The position numbers and the translations under genes are program-made. Shown here one piece after another: positions 1-8,871 of a stretch of DNA of 64,000 nucleotides. This DNA is from Clostridium_AF sediminicola (GTDB lineage Bacteria > Bacillota > Clostridia > Clostridiales > Clostridiaceae). Within the stretch, counting starts at the first letter, position 1. Each line of letters starts with the position of its first letter. Under the pieces are notes generated by a model, which ran no database searches, was not told where the DNA came from, and worked only from the letters and a program-made list of their open reading frames with translations. The stretch spans positions 26,774 through 90,773 of the forward strand of contig NZ_BAABMF010000019.1 in the NCBI RefSeq assembly GCF_050402865.1, given 5' to 3'.

Positions 1-216
1 AGATTGTTTAGTAAATATGTAGGACAAACCCCACAAAAATATATATCCTATATTAGAGCTCTTGAGGCATCTAGATTATTAATTAATGGAGAACAAGTTA
101 AGTTTGTTGCACGTAAAGTAGGCTTTACTGATACAAAGGCCTTTACAAGATTCTTTAAAAACCAAAAAAAAATAGCACCCTCACTATATAAAGAAAGTTA
201 CTTTAAGCAACCTTAA
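1..216 (+). CDS. AraC-family transcriptional regulator, C-terminal fragment (cut by window edge)
   Basis: The reading frame is open at the left edge of the window, so only the last 71 residues are visible. They form the second half of an AraC/XylS helix-turn-helix domain: a 'GQTPQKYISYIRALEASRLL' helix and then 'VKFVARKVGFTDTKAFTRFFK', which carries the usual A..vGF.d.saFsraFKk signature. Nothing can be said of the sensor domain. The stop codon lies inside a perfect hairpin terminator. Its target is unknown; the downstream URO-D-like gene and the sulfated-sugar operon are the closest candidates. Confidence 0.85.
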   Translation, partial: RLFSKYVGQTPQKYISYIRALEASRLLINGEQVKFVARKVGFTDTKAFTRFFKNQKKIAPSLYKESYFKQP

Positions 217-226
217 AGTAACTTTT
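194..226 (+). terminator. Rho-independent terminator of the AraC gene
   Basis: A 14-bp perfect stem (194-207 with 212-225) with a 4-base loop ends in a short T run. The stop codon of the AraC gene sits in the right arm. Confidence 0.8.
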
Positions 227-254
227 AGTAGTTTATTAATATTTTTATACTCCT

Positions 255-304
255 TATAATTAAAGTATCAAGAGGTACAAATAATACAGTTTTAAAACTG
301 TATT
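255..304 (+). promoter_or_regulatory. Candidate -10 box and 22-bp palindromic operator before the URO-D-like gene
   Basis: TATAAT at 255-260 has only a weak -35 (TTTATT, 232-237). Downstream, at 283-304, lies a perfect 22-bp palindrome (AATACAGTTTT and its complement) between the predicted transcription start and the ribosome site (AAGGAG). Its position suggests a roadblock operator or a leader hairpin; I do not know the binding protein. Confidence 0.45.
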
Positions 305-330
305 AAATATATCTAAGGAGAAGATGAAGA

Positions 331-1566
331 ATGAATAAAAAAGAAATGGAAATTCTGAGGAAATTAGGACGACAGTACGCTGAGATTATAGCCTCACCAG
401 TCAATGATGCTAAAAAGAAGCTATGGCAATCTATAAATGATTTTAAAATGGAGAGACCAATGGTATTAATTGATCAAATACCTTGGCATGAGATGAATGT
501 AAATGATGAACTCACACTAAAAACAGAAGATCCATTTTTACGTATTATTGAAAACAATATGCGCCAAACTATCTATAAGTGGAATCACATGAGAGCTGAT
601 ATGGTAGTTGACCCATATATATCAATTCCAAGAGCAATTCAGAACACTGGCTTTGGTATTAAAGCAGATGAAGATATTTCAGTGAGTGATGAGGCAAATG
701 ATGTAGTTGGGCATAGCTATAATAATCAGTTGAAAACTGAAGAGGATATTCAAAAAATTAAAACTCCAATTATAAATGAAGATAAAAAATGTAGTAAAGA
801 GCGTGAAGAAATGGCCAAGTTAATATTTGATGGTATCGTTCCAGTAAGAATGGAAGGGCATGTTCCTTCATTTGCTCTTTGGGATAAACTTGCTAAATGG
901 ATAGGACCTCAGAATGTATTATATGAAGTAATAGATAGACCAGAGTTTATTCATGCAATTATGGATCACTTTACAAAAGTTAATTTAGAAATGATAGACC
1001 AGTTAGAAGCAAAAGGATTATTGGATCCATTTATACCTTATACACATTGTTCTCATAACTATACAAAGGATCCGCTAACAAAAGATTTTAATCCAGATAT
1101 GCCTAAAGCAAAGGATTGTTGGACAAGTGGTATGGCTCAAATATTTGTAAGTATTAGTCCTGCTTTACACCAAGAATTTGAGTTTAATTATGTAAAAAAG
1201 ATATATGAGCGTTTTGGTGCTGTTTACTACGGATGTTGCGAGCCATTACACAATCGTCTTGATATGATTAAAGAAATACCTAATGTAAGAAAAATTTCTT
1301 GCAGTCCTTGGTGCGATATTGATATTGCAGCTGAAAAAATTGGTTCAGATTATGTAATATCCAATAAGCCAACACCAGCTAATCTTGCTACAGATAGAAT
1401 GCAGTGGGATATTATTGAGGATGATATAAAGCATACTATGGATGCAGCACGCAGAAATAATTCACCATTAGAGTTTATATTAAAAGATATAAGTACTGTA
1501 AGGCATGAACCACAACGCTTATGGGAATGGGAAAAAAGGGTTATGAATTTAGTGAAGAGATGGTAA
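331..1566 (+). CDS. Uroporphyrinogen decarboxylase (URO-D)-like protein, possible methyltransferase family
   Basis: This 411-residue protein belongs to the broad URO-D fold superfamily (COG0407-like), which also includes corrinoid-dependent methyltransferases. Visible landmarks are a central 'VRMEGHVPSFALWD' segment, 'YYGCCEPLHNRLD' near residue 300 and 'ISCSPWCDIDIAAE' near 330, a Cys-rich arrangement seen in the non-haem branch. There is no other haem-synthesis gene nearby, so true uroporphyrinogen decarboxylation is unlikely. No corrinoid protein is encoded in the window, so substrate and cofactor are unproven. It has its own strong terminator and is monocistronic. Start ATG follows AAGGAG. 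Confidence 0.7.
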   Translation: MNKKEMEILRKLGRQYAEIIASPVNDAKKKLWQSINDFKMERPMVLIDQIPWHEMNVNDELTLKTEDPFLRIIENNMRQTIYKWNHMRADMVVDPYISIPRAIQNTGFGIKADEDISVSDEANDVVGHSYNNQLKTEEDIQKIKTPIINEDKKCSKEREEMAKLIFDGIVPVRMEGHVPSFALWDKLAKWIGPQNVLYEVIDRPEFIHAIMDHFTKVNLEMIDQLEAKGLLDPFIPYTHCSHNYTKDPLTKDFNPDMPKAKDCWTSGMAQIFVSISPALHQEFEFNYVKKIYERFGAVYYGCCEPLHNRLDMIKEIPNVRKISCSPWCDIDIAAEKIGSDYVISNKPTPANLATDRMQWDIIEDDIKHTMDAARRNNSPLEFILKDISTVRHEPQRLWEWEKRVMNLVKRW

Positions 1567-1573
1567 ATTAGTT

Positions 1574-1613
1574 AAAGGGGTCTGAAGAATCTATTGATTG
1601 TTCAGACCCCTTT
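1574..1613 (+). terminator. Rho-independent terminator after the URO-D-like gene
   Basis: A 13-bp stem containing GGGGTCTGAA and its complement (1574-1586 with 1601-1613) is followed by an AT-rich, T-rich stretch. Confidence 0.85.
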
Positions 1614-1664
1614 AATTAATTTTATGTTTTTTGTTCCAATCGTTTGGATTTTTATCAAATTTAA

Positions 1665-1693
1665 TTGATTTTATTACATTTTGTCTATATAAT
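1665..1693 (+). promoter_or_regulatory. Sigma-A promoter of the yesMN-type pair
   Basis: TTGATT (1665-1670), a 17-bp spacer and a consensus TATAAT (1688-1693) lie 65 bp before the histidine kinase start. Confidence 0.6.
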
Positions 1694-1757
1694 ATATACT
1701 ATATGATATATTATACAATTATGTTTAAGCTTTCATTATGATAAAGAGGGTGTTGCC

Positions 1758-3557
1758 TTGATTAAAAAGCTCAGGAATTCTATACACTCATTAAAAATCA
1801 AAATACTTTTAATATTAATTCTTATAATAGTGATTCCATTTTTATTAGTTTCTTTTACTGTATATAAAAAATTAGAATCATTTTCCATTAACAAAGAAAG
1901 TCAATTGCTGCATAACAATTTAAAAATCACATCAAACCATATTGATGATATTCTTAATTCTGCAAAACACTCTTTTTATGCAGCATTATCGGATGAGGAA
2001 TTCATTAATAAATTCCCTAAAATTGTTAATATTGATGAAGTAACTAGTTACTCAGACATATCAACAATTAATTATCTACATAGATATATTTATAATTATT
2101 CGCAAAATCAAAAATATGTTGAAAGTGTTTATTTATATAATATTAATAATAATGCCTTTTATACCTCCTCAGATATAAACTTCAATATATTCCGATATGA
2201 TATACAAAATACAGATTGGTTTCAAAATTATAATCATGGAAGGAACGTAAATAAATGGACCATTTCAACCCCCGTAAACAACAATGACGATTCATATATA
2301 GTTTCATATTATAGTAAATTACGTTTATTCCAAAATAATTCCACTGGGATTATTTCAGTCAATATCTTAGAAAATATAATATATGATTTATTAAAAAATA
2401 TAGATATGTCCGATAACACAAATATACATATAATTAGCAATGAAGGAAAAATAATTTCATCTACAAATCGAGAAATTATCAATAAGCATCAAAAAAACAC
2501 TTACTTATCTAAACTAAATTTTAAGGAAGCTACTAAAAATAATTTTCATTTTGTAAATGTTTTAAATGGTGAAAATAAATTAATCACTTATTATAGCTCT
2601 CCTTATACTGGATGGACATATTTCTCCGAGACTCCATATAACACCATAGTTCAGGGAGCCTATACATCACGAATTTATATTTTATATTTATACTTATTTA
2701 TAATATTCCTTTTATCAATTATAATTTTCATTATTGGTAAATTATTATATGCGCCAATAAACCAACTTTTTAATCATATGAAAAAAATTGAACAAGGTGA
2801 TTTCACATTACAATTACCTATAAACAAACATGAAGAAATAAACTATATTTATGATAAGTTTAATGAAATGACCAAAAACATTAATACTCTTATTAACGAT
2901 AATTATATACAACAAATTCAAAAACAAGAAACTGAAATAAAGTATGTTCAAACTCAAATAAACGAACACTTTTTATATAATACATTAGATTCTGTTTATT
3001 GGCTTGCACAACAAGAAGACAGCACAGACGCAAGTAATATGATATTATCTTTGTCTAGATTTTTTAGAATAAGCTTAAGTAATGGCAAAGATATTATAAC
3101 TGTTGACGAGGTTGTTTCTATGTTGGATAATTATGTGAATATATTACTCTATCGTCACAAAGAAAAATATAAAATTATATTTGATATTGATGAAAACGTT
3201 AAACATCTTTATGTTCTGAAACATATTTTTCAACCTATAGTTGAAAATGCTATTATTCACGGAGTTGATAGAAGAAAATCTGGAGGATTGGTCTCCATTC
3301 AATTTATGAAAATTGCCAACTCTATTAGGTTTTGTGTTAAAGATAATGGTCCTGGAATGGATCAAAAGGATTTAGATAATATTAATTATTATTTTAAGAA
3401 TGGGTTTCCAGATAATAATAAAAATTTCGCACTTAAAAATATATATACACAAGTCAAATTATTCTACAAAGAAAATTTTTATTTTAATATAGAAAGTAAA
3501 GAAGATGAAGAAACTATAGTAACTATCGAAATCCCTTTTATAAATAACGAAAATTAG
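1758..3557 (+). CDS. YesM-type sensor histidine kinase
   Basis: This membrane sensor (599 residues) autophosphorylates and passes phosphate to the adjacent YesN-type regulator. It has an N-terminal membrane helix (about 15-38), a large extracellular Cache-like region (about 40-295), a second helix (about 305-330), HAMP (about 330-380), then a His_kinase domain with 'QINEHFLYNT' (H-box, phospho-His) and an HATPase domain with 'VENAIIHG' (N box) and 'DNGPGM' (G box). The usual final GIGL motif is degenerate (FALKNIY). The start is TTG, chosen because GAGGGTG lies at the right distance. The YesM/YesN family commonly controls CUT1 sugar importers, so the sulfated-sugar operon that converges from the right is the likely target; this is inference. 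Confidence 0.93.
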   Translation: MIKKLRNSIHSLKIKILLILILIIVIPFLLVSFTVYKKLESFSINKESQLLHNNLKITSNHIDDILNSAKHSFYAALSDEEFINKFPKIVNIDEVTSYSDISTINYLHRYIYNYSQNQKYVESVYLYNINNNAFYTSSDINFNIFRYDIQNTDWFQNYNHGRNVNKWTISTPVNNNDDSYIVSYYSKLRLFQNNSTGIISVNILENIIYDLLKNIDMSDNTNIHIISNEGKIISSTNREIINKHQKNTYLSKLNFKEATKNNFHFVNVLNGENKLITYYSSPYTGWTYFSETPYNTIVQGAYTSRIYILYLYLFIIFLLSIIIFIIGKLLYAPINQLFNHMKKIEQGDFTLQLPINKHEEINYIYDKFNEMTKNINTLINDNYIQQIQKQETEIKYVQTQINEHFLYNTLDSVYWLAQQEDSTDASNMILSLSRFFRISLSNGKDIITVDEVVSMLDNYVNILLYRHKEKYKIIFDIDENVKHLYVLKHIFQPIVENAIIHGVDRRKSGGLVSIQFMKIANSIRFCVKDNGPGMDQKDLDNINYYFKNGFPDNNKNFALKNIYTQVKLFYKENFYFNIESKEDEETIVTIEIPFINNEN

Positions 3558-3576
3558 TAGTAAAGGATGTGAAGAT

Positions 3577-5145
3577 ATGTATACAGCAATTATCATTGAT
3601 GATGAAGAAATAATCAGAAATGGACTAATAAATAACTACAATTGGGACAAAGACAATATTGAAATAGTTGGGTCAGCTCCTGATGGAGATGAAGGATTTG
3701 AATTAATATGCGCTAAAGAGCCCGACATTGTATTGACTGACATAAAAATGCCAACTTTAAATGGCATTGAAATGATAAAACTTTTACACAACGCTAATTT
3801 ATTCCCATATATTATTTTCATTTCTGGTTACAATGATTTTGAATATACTCGCCAAGCTATTAAACTGGGAGCATCTGATTATATTCTAAAACCATTTAAT
3901 CCAGCAGATTTAGAAGAAACCTTAAAAGACTGTATAAAAAAGATTAAAAACGATAGAAAACAACTATTGCTAAAAGAACATACTGAAGCTGAAAAAATCA
4001 TGACCCATATTTTCATAGATACTGAACCAGTCTTTCATAAAATACAATTGTCCAATTTATCAGATTGTAGAATTGTAGATAATAATGAATACTTTGTCCT
4101 TTCTATACTAGCAATTAACAATTTAGATAAATTTGATGAAATTATAAGTGAAGATATTAATTATTTTTCATATGTAGATAGTTACATAAAAGATAGTTTA
4201 ATAAATAAGAAAATTGTAATCAATATTCCTGAAAAGAGGCAAATAGTATTTTTTCAAGTAGGTAATGACAAAGACTTCTTACTTAAACAAATAGCTGAAG
4301 AAGCTAAAACAATTACTACTAAGTTATATTCAAACTTAGGTCTTGACGCAGTAATAGGAATCAGTACTGCGCATAAAGAGATTTATGAATTAGAATTTTC
4401 ATACCATGAAGCCATTAAATCATTAAGATATTATATATTTGACAACAATAGCTCTATAATTTCATATGAAAAACTCCCTAATATCTCATTACATTTTAAC
4501 AAAGGTATTTTTGATAAGAAACTTATAAATCATATAAAATTAAAAGATACAGAAACATCACTTCATTTATTGGAAGAAGCTTTTAAATATTTTGTATATA
4601 ACAAAGATGATATACCTCCATCTGAATTAAAACTTTATTGCATTAAAATATGCAATCGTTTAGAAACATTTTTTGAAAATACCGACATATCTTCAATAAA
4701 TCAACCTAAAGAAGATTTTCCAAATAAAATAATCAATACAAAAAGCGTTAGAGATTTGTATAATATTATGAAACATCTCGTTATTAAAAATATCGAACAT
4801 TTAAGTTTTCATAATAATATTAATGCTTCAATACAAAAGTCTTTAGAATATATACAAAAGAATTATTCTAAGCCTATAACATTACGTGAAGTCTCAAACA
4901 GTGTTTATTTAAGTGAATCAAGATTCAGTACTTTATTTTGCAAAACTACTGGACAACCTTTTTCCAAATACTTAGCACAATATAGAATTGACATGGCAAA
5001 AGATATCTTGAGAAAAAACAGATATATGAAGATTTATGAAGTTTGTGAAGCAGTTGGATATACTGATTCACGATATTTTAGTACTTTATTTAAAAAGCTA
5101 GAAGGTGTTACTCCATCACAATTTGTTAAAGCTTTATTTAAATGA
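3577..5145 (+). CDS. YesN-type response regulator with AraC DNA-binding domain
   Basis: The receiver domain occupies about residues 1-120, with the acidic pair 'DDEE' near the start, the phospho-acceptor Asp in 'DIVLTDIKMP' (about residue 55), 'SGYNDFEYTRQAI' and the conserved Lys in 'ILKPF'. A long linker of about 290 residues follows, and an AraC double helix-turn-helix fills the last 100 residues ('VCEAVGYTDSRYFSTLFKK'). It starts 19 bp after the kinase stop, so the two are co-transcribed. Phosphorylated YesN proteins activate sugar ABC transporter operons; the two near-identical boxes at 15168 and 16700 are possible targets. Confidence 0.94.
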   Translation: MYTAIIIDDEEIIRNGLINNYNWDKDNIEIVGSAPDGDEGFELICAKEPDIVLTDIKMPTLNGIEMIKLLHNANLFPYIIFISGYNDFEYTRQAIKLGASDYILKPFNPADLEETLKDCIKKIKNDRKQLLLKEHTEAEKIMTHIFIDTEPVFHKIQLSNLSDCRIVDNNEYFVLSILAINNLDKFDEIISEDINYFSYVDSYIKDSLINKKIVINIPEKRQIVFFQVGNDKDFLLKQIAEEAKTITTKLYSNLGLDAVIGISTAHKEIYELEFSYHEAIKSLRYYIFDNNSSIISYEKLPNISLHFNKGIFDKKLINHIKLKDTETSLHLLEEAFKYFVYNKDDIPPSELKLYCIKICNRLETFFENTDISSINQPKEDFPNKIINTKSVRDLYNIMKHLVIKNIEHLSFHNNINASIQKSLEYIQKNYSKPITLREVSNSVYLSESRFSTLFCKTTGQPFSKYLAQYRIDMAKDILRKNRYMKIYEVCEAVGYTDSRYFSTLFKKLEGVTPSQFVKALFK

Positions 5146-5152
5146 AAAAAAA

Positions 5153-5193
5153 GAGAAAAGCAGTAGTTTAACTTAATCACTAAAGCTTTTCTC
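5153..5193. terminator. Bidirectional terminator between the regulator and the tauE-like gene
   Basis: GAGAAAAGC (5153-5161) pairs with GCTTTTCTC (5185-5193). On the minus strand the stem is followed by a run of eight T, so it mainly ends the sulfated-sugar operon; it also faces the plus-strand regulator. Confidence 0.75.
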
Positions 5194-5224
5194 CTATTTA
5201 ATTTATTATTATAATCTAGCCATA

Positions 5225-5950
5225 TTACAAATTCAAAATCAAAAGTAATCCTAAAACTAACATCAATATGTTCACTGAAACATTCAAATTTTTATTATTT
5301 ATTTTTCTGAAAATCTTCAATCCTATCATAGTACCTATTAAAGTTCCAATAATACCACTTAATGAAAGTTTCATAATACTTAAATCAATATTCCCATAAA
5401 TAAAATGGGTAATAACTATCAGTAAGGAACGTAATAAAAAGCTAAATTCCAGAGTGGCTTTGTATGACATTTTGTCTTTAGCTCCATACAAATAATATAC
5501 AACTAATGGTGGCCCTCCTACATTGAACATTCCACTCATTATACCGCTTAGCGAACCTGAAATTATTCCATTCTTTATATTAGTTTTTACTTTAATTTCT
5601 TTTTTACTATTTATAAATAAGAAAATCGAAATAATTATTATTGTAAATCCAAGCACTTTTTTTAAAATATTTTCATCACCAAAAACTAAAATATATACAC
5701 CTATTGGTACAAAAACAAGTGAACATATCAGAGGAACTATTGCTAATTTATAATCAATGTGTTTTTTGAACTTAGTTAAAACATAAGCACCCATAAATAA
5801 AGTCTGCACCCCTGTAACAACTGCCGCAGCTTTTAGTGGCATAATAAATGGTAAAAAGAACATCACAAACATAGCAAACCCAAAACCTGAGAGTCCTTGA
5901 ATCAATGAACCTCCCACACATATTAGCATTACATAAATGTATGTTATCAC
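5225..5950 (-). CDS. TauE/SafE-family anion (sulfite/sulfur oxyanion) exporter
   Basis: This 241-residue membrane protein has about eight hydrophobic segments in two repeats. Family marks are 'SLIQGLSGFGFAMF' in the first repeat and 'SGSLSGIMSGMFNVGGPPLVVYYL' in the second, the typical GxxSGxxsGxxGxGGG-like turn of TauE/SafE. Known members export sulfite, sulfoacetate or related organosulfur anions, though many are uncharacterised. It is the last gene of the sulfatase-led operon, which makes removal of sulfate or sulfite released in the cytoplasm the obvious job; that is inferred from context. The start is GTG behind AGGGATGG. Confidence 0.85.
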   Translation of the reverse strand: MITYIYVMLICVGGSLIQGLSGFGFAMFVMFFLPFIMPLKAAAVVTGVQTLFMGAYVLTKFKKHIDYKLAIVPLICSLVFVPIGVYILVFGDENILKKVLGFTIIIISIFLFINSKKEIKVKTNIKNGIISGSLSGIMSGMFNVGGPPLVVYYLYGAKDKMSYKATLEFSFLLRSLLIVITHFIYGNIDLSIMKLSLSGIIGTLIGTMIGLKIFRKINNKNLNVSVNILMLVLGLLLILNL

Positions 5951-5963
5951 TATACCATCCCTT

Positions 5964-7067
5964 CTAATCCATTTTTGGTGGGAATCCTACTATAACTTCT
6001 AATTTTTCATCTTTTAAACTTTCAAAAGTAACTTTTTCTAATCCATTAGGTATGAATATACCTTGTCCTTGATTAACTTCTTTCTTCTTTCCATTTCCAC
6101 ATATATAACCATTACCCTTTACAACAATTGCGATACTGTGCTCAAAATTGTTATCAATTGTATATTCACCTTGAATATCAACTTTGTTCATAGCAAAACA
6201 TCCGGTATAATCATGAGATAATAACTCATATTCTTTTGAACCATCAGCACTATTTATTTCTTTTTCATTAACAATTACTGTGTTTTTTATTTCTTCATCA
6301 GTATAAGTTGTGTAATCAAAACAATCAAATAATTTTTCATAACCCATTCCATAGTGTATTTCTTGCTCATTAAAAGTTCTTATTCCAAGGTAATCTCTCT
6401 CTAATCTTAGGGTATAATCACTTGGCTCATGTAATTCTAAGAATACAGCACCAGGACCCATAGCATGAGGCATTCCTGCTTTAACATAGATTACATCACC
6501 TTTATTTATATAAATTTTATGCATTGCATCAAGCATTCCTTGAATATCCTGCTTCTCAAATAAATCTTTCCATTGTTCTCTAGTTACCCCTTCTTTAAAT
6601 CCTGCATAAGTATGAGGTTTTTCTCCATCTATTTCTCTCGTATCTACGATATACCAAACCTCTGACTTTCCGCTTGGGAAATTCAGATATTCTCTAGCAC
6701 ATTTTGCATCAGGGTGACACTGTATAACTAATCTTACATTAGAATCACCTACTCTTGCTAAAACTCCAATTTGATTCCCATTTTTGTGAAAGTATTTTTC
6801 ACCTAAGAAAGCTCCAGGATTTGAATCTATTATTGCTTTTAATGAAGCTTGACTTCCATCATCAAGGTCAGTCATACTTAGACCTTCCCCATCATATTTA
6901 TCAACATTTGTTACTTCTACTGTAGATATCAAAAATTCTTCTGACATATTTCCATCTTTTTCAGGCTTAATTCCTTGCCAACAATCAAGAAGTTTACCAC
7001 CTGTATATGCTCTTTTTATACGATTATGTTTTAAAACCAATGGTTCATTATTTAAAGTATCAAACAA
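5964..7067 (-). CDS. manA: Class I mannose-6-phosphate isomerase-like cupin protein
   Basis: This protein is of the type I phosphomannose isomerase family, zinc enzymes interconverting mannose-6-P and fructose-6-P. The zinc-site stretch is visible as 'QCHPDAKCAREYLNFPSGKSEVWYI' (the family QxHPxk...KxE), with 'VKAGMPHAMGPGAVFLELHEPSDYTLR' giving the second cupin face. The start is taken as TTG at 7067 because AGAGGTG lies 6-7 bases before it; the ATG 42 bases upstream has no ribosome site and would begin inside a palindrome. It sits between the aldolase and the exporter in the sulfated-sugar operon, so it may act on an unusual sugar phosphate rather than mannose-6-P. Confidence 0.85.
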   Translation of the reverse strand: MFDTLNNEPLVLKHNRIKRAYTGGKLLDCWQGIKPEKDGNMSEEFLISTVEVTNVDKYDGEGLSMTDLDDGSQASLKAIIDSNPGAFLGEKYFHKNGNQIGVLARVGDSNVRLVIQCHPDAKCAREYLNFPSGKSEVWYIVDTREIDGEKPHTYAGFKEGVTREQWKDLFEKQDIQGMLDAMHKIYINKGDVIYVKAGMPHAMGPGAVFLELHEPSDYTLRLERDYLGIRTFNEQEIHYGMGYEKLFDCFDYTTYTDEEIKNTVIVNEKEINSADGSKEYELLSHDYTGCFAMNKVDIQGEYTIDNNFEHSIAIVVKGNGYICGNGKKKEVNQGQGIFIPNGLEKVTFESLKDEKLEVIVGFPPKMD

Positions 7068-7090
7068 AGATAACACCTCTTTCTTTTTAT

Positions 7091-7128
7091 AAAAATTAGC
7101 AAAAATCATATGATTTTCGCTAATTTTT
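7091..7128 (-). terminator. 38-bp palindrome between aldolase and isomerase genes
   Basis: Two 19-bp arms (7091-7109 and 7110-7128) differ at one position and end in runs of A and T. On the minus strand it forms a hairpin ending in five T, just before the manA-like start. It may attenuate or process the operon mRNA. Confidence 0.5.
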
Positions 7129-7152
7129 CGTGATCTTAATTCTGATAAAAGT

Positions 7153-8010
7153 TTATTTATATAATTCTGCTTTACCTGAAGTTCCGAATAATTGAATCTT
7201 TTCTCTTGTTAATTGACATACTGCATCCTTAGCATTATTGAATACATCTGGTGGATTGTATGCTTCTAAGTCATTTGTAAGTGTATCTCTAAGTGTACGA
7301 CTAAATACAATCTTAAGGTCAGTAGCAATATTAAACTTAGATATTCCTTCTGAGATAACTTCTTTAGTTAAGCTTTCCTCAAGGTCTGAACCACCATGGA
7401 AAACTATTGGAATGTCTACCTTCGCTTTAATAGCTTTTAATCTTTCTACATCAATTTTTTGAGGACCTGTGTATAATCCATGGCTGTTACCAATAGATAT
7501 TGCTAATACATCAATTCCAGTTCTTTCTATAAAGTCAACGGCTTGATCTGGATCAGTCATATTCTCTGATCCGCTAACTCCATCTTCTACCCCTGATAAG
7601 CTACCTATTTCACCTTCAACAGATAAACCTTTAGCATGAGCTTTTTCAACTACTTCTCTAGTTAGACGAACATTTTCTTCATAAGGTAAATGAGATCCGT
7701 CAAACATAATAGATAATCCCATTTCTATTGCAGTATCAATATGTTCCATATCTCTTCCATGATCAAGTAAAACTGCAACTGGTGCTGTACTCTTTTTAGC
7801 AGCTTCTAAACATATTGTTGTTAACATTTCAAGCCCAAAATAATGTATCATACCTGATCCTATCATTAAAATTGCTGGTGCATTTTCTTCTTCTATTCCT
7901 CTAATAACTCCTTGTGTATATTCCATGTTGTGAACATTAAATGCTCCGACAGCGCACTTTGATTCTTTAGGTATTTTTGATAATAGTTCTTTTACTGTAT
8001 ATAAAGCCAT
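7153..8010 (-). CDS. Class II (zinc) ketose-bisphosphate aldolase
   Basis: This 285-residue enzyme matches the fructose/tagatose-bisphosphate aldolase class II fold. Visible catalytic marks are 'LLDHGRD' (Asp83, zinc His84), 'DGSHLPYEENV', 'VEGEIG' (about 131-136), 'GNSHGLY' (zinc His177), 'FHGGSD' (zinc His205) and 'NIATDL'. It cleaves a ketose-1-phosphate or 1,6-bisphosphate into dihydroxyacetone phosphate and an aldehyde. GNSHG instead of the usual GTSHG, and the operon partners, suggest a specialised substrate rather than glycolytic fructose-1,6-bisphosphate. The start ATG follows GAGAGGATG. Confidence 0.92.
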   Translation of the reverse strand: MALYTVKELLSKIPKESKCAVGAFNVHNMEYTQGVIRGIEEENAPAILMIGSGMIHYFGLEMLTTICLEAAKKSTAPVAVLLDHGRDMEHIDTAIEMGLSIMFDGSHLPYEENVRLTREVVEKAHAKGLSVEGEIGSLSGVEDGVSGSENMTDPDQAVDFIERTGIDVLAISIGNSHGLYTGPQKIDVERLKAIKAKVDIPIVFHGGSDLEESLTKEVISEGISKFNIATDLKIVFSRTLRDTLTNDLEAYNPPDVFNNAKDAVCQLTREKIQLFGTSGKAELYK

Positions 8011-8028
8011 TCTAAATCATCCTCTCTA

Positions 8029-8841
8029 TTAATATATTTTTGATTTCATAAACTTTATTGCATCTTCAGAATTTTTAAGAATATCGTCACCTGAAAAAGC
8101 TTCAACATTTAAGTAATTTTTATAGTTTATTTCTTTTAACGCACCTAAGAATGAATCAAAATCAAAATGTCCTTTTCCAGGAACTAATCTATTACTGTCA
8201 GCAATATGTATATGTTCAATCATACTTCCAGCTTTTATTATTGAATCTTGAACAGACGCATCTTCTATATTCATATGGAAAGTATCAGCAAGAATTTTGA
8301 TTTTTGGTAAATCATATTCGTTAATAAAATCCACACATTGTCCAACAGTATTTATATTATTTACTTCATATCTATTAATAGGCTCTAGACATATAGTAAC
8401 TCCGTGATTAGCAGAGAAATCAGATAAATCTCTTAAACTATCTGCAAGCAATTCATAATGCTGTTGTAACGATACACCCTCATCCTTCATACCTCTTAAG
8501 AAGCCTACAGCCATTCTTTTAGCCCCAATTTTTTCTGCACATAAAATTTGTTTTTTATACTCTTCTATACCTTCAATTCTTTTTGCTTTATCTTTGTTAG
8601 AGAGATTAACTCCTATTTCAGCAAGAAAAATAGCTAACATCATAGGTATTTCAATGTTTTCTTCTTTAAATAGTTTACCTAGTTCCTCAAGTTCACTATT
8701 ACTTTTTCTGTCAATAAATAAGTCAACACCTTCATAACCTAATTGTCTTATATTTTTTAAATCTTCTTTTATATTTCCACCTCTAAAAATAATAGGACCA
8801 AATTGAGTTTTAAAAGTAGAAACAGTAATTCCTAATTTCAT
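8029..8841 (-). CDS. Sugar phosphate isomerase/epimerase (xylose-isomerase-like TIM barrel)
   Basis: This 270-residue protein belongs to the AP-endonuclease-2/xylose isomerase-like TIM-barrel family. Metal-site segments are visible: 'CLEPINRYEVN' (Glu), 'ILADTFHMNIED' (Asp/His), 'IEHIHIADSNRLVPGKGHFDF' (His and Asp) and 'LNVEAFSGDD' (final Glu). Relatives interconvert ketoses such as tagatose, psicose or inositol-derived sugars. Placed between the kinase and aldolase genes with 30- and 18-bp gaps, it probably supplies the ketose form that the aldolase needs. The exact sugar cannot be read from sequence. Confidence 0.88.
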   Translation of the reverse strand: MKLGITVSTFKTQFGPIIFRGGNIKEDLKNIRQLGYEGVDLFIDRKSNSELEELGKLFKEENIEIPMMLAIFLAEIGVNLSNKDKAKRIEGIEEYKKQILCAEKIGAKRMAVGFLRGMKDEGVSLQQHYELLADSLRDLSDFSANHGVTICLEPINRYEVNNINTVGQCVDFINEYDLPKIKILADTFHMNIEDASVQDSIIKAGSMIEHIHIADSNRLVPGKGHFDFDSFLGALKEINYKNYLNVEAFSGDDILKNSEDAIKFMKSKIY

Positions 8842-8871
8842 ATTTTTTCATTCCTTCCGATATAAGCTTAG

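Noticed and set aside
331..1566. True uroporphyrinogen decarboxylase (hemE)
   Set aside because: The sequence follows the COG0407 Cys-rich branch and there are no haem-synthesis neighbours.
7068..7109. ATG at 7109 as the start of the manA-like gene
   Set aside because: It begins within a palindrome and lacks a ribosome site, whereas TTG at 7067 is well placed after AGAGGTG.
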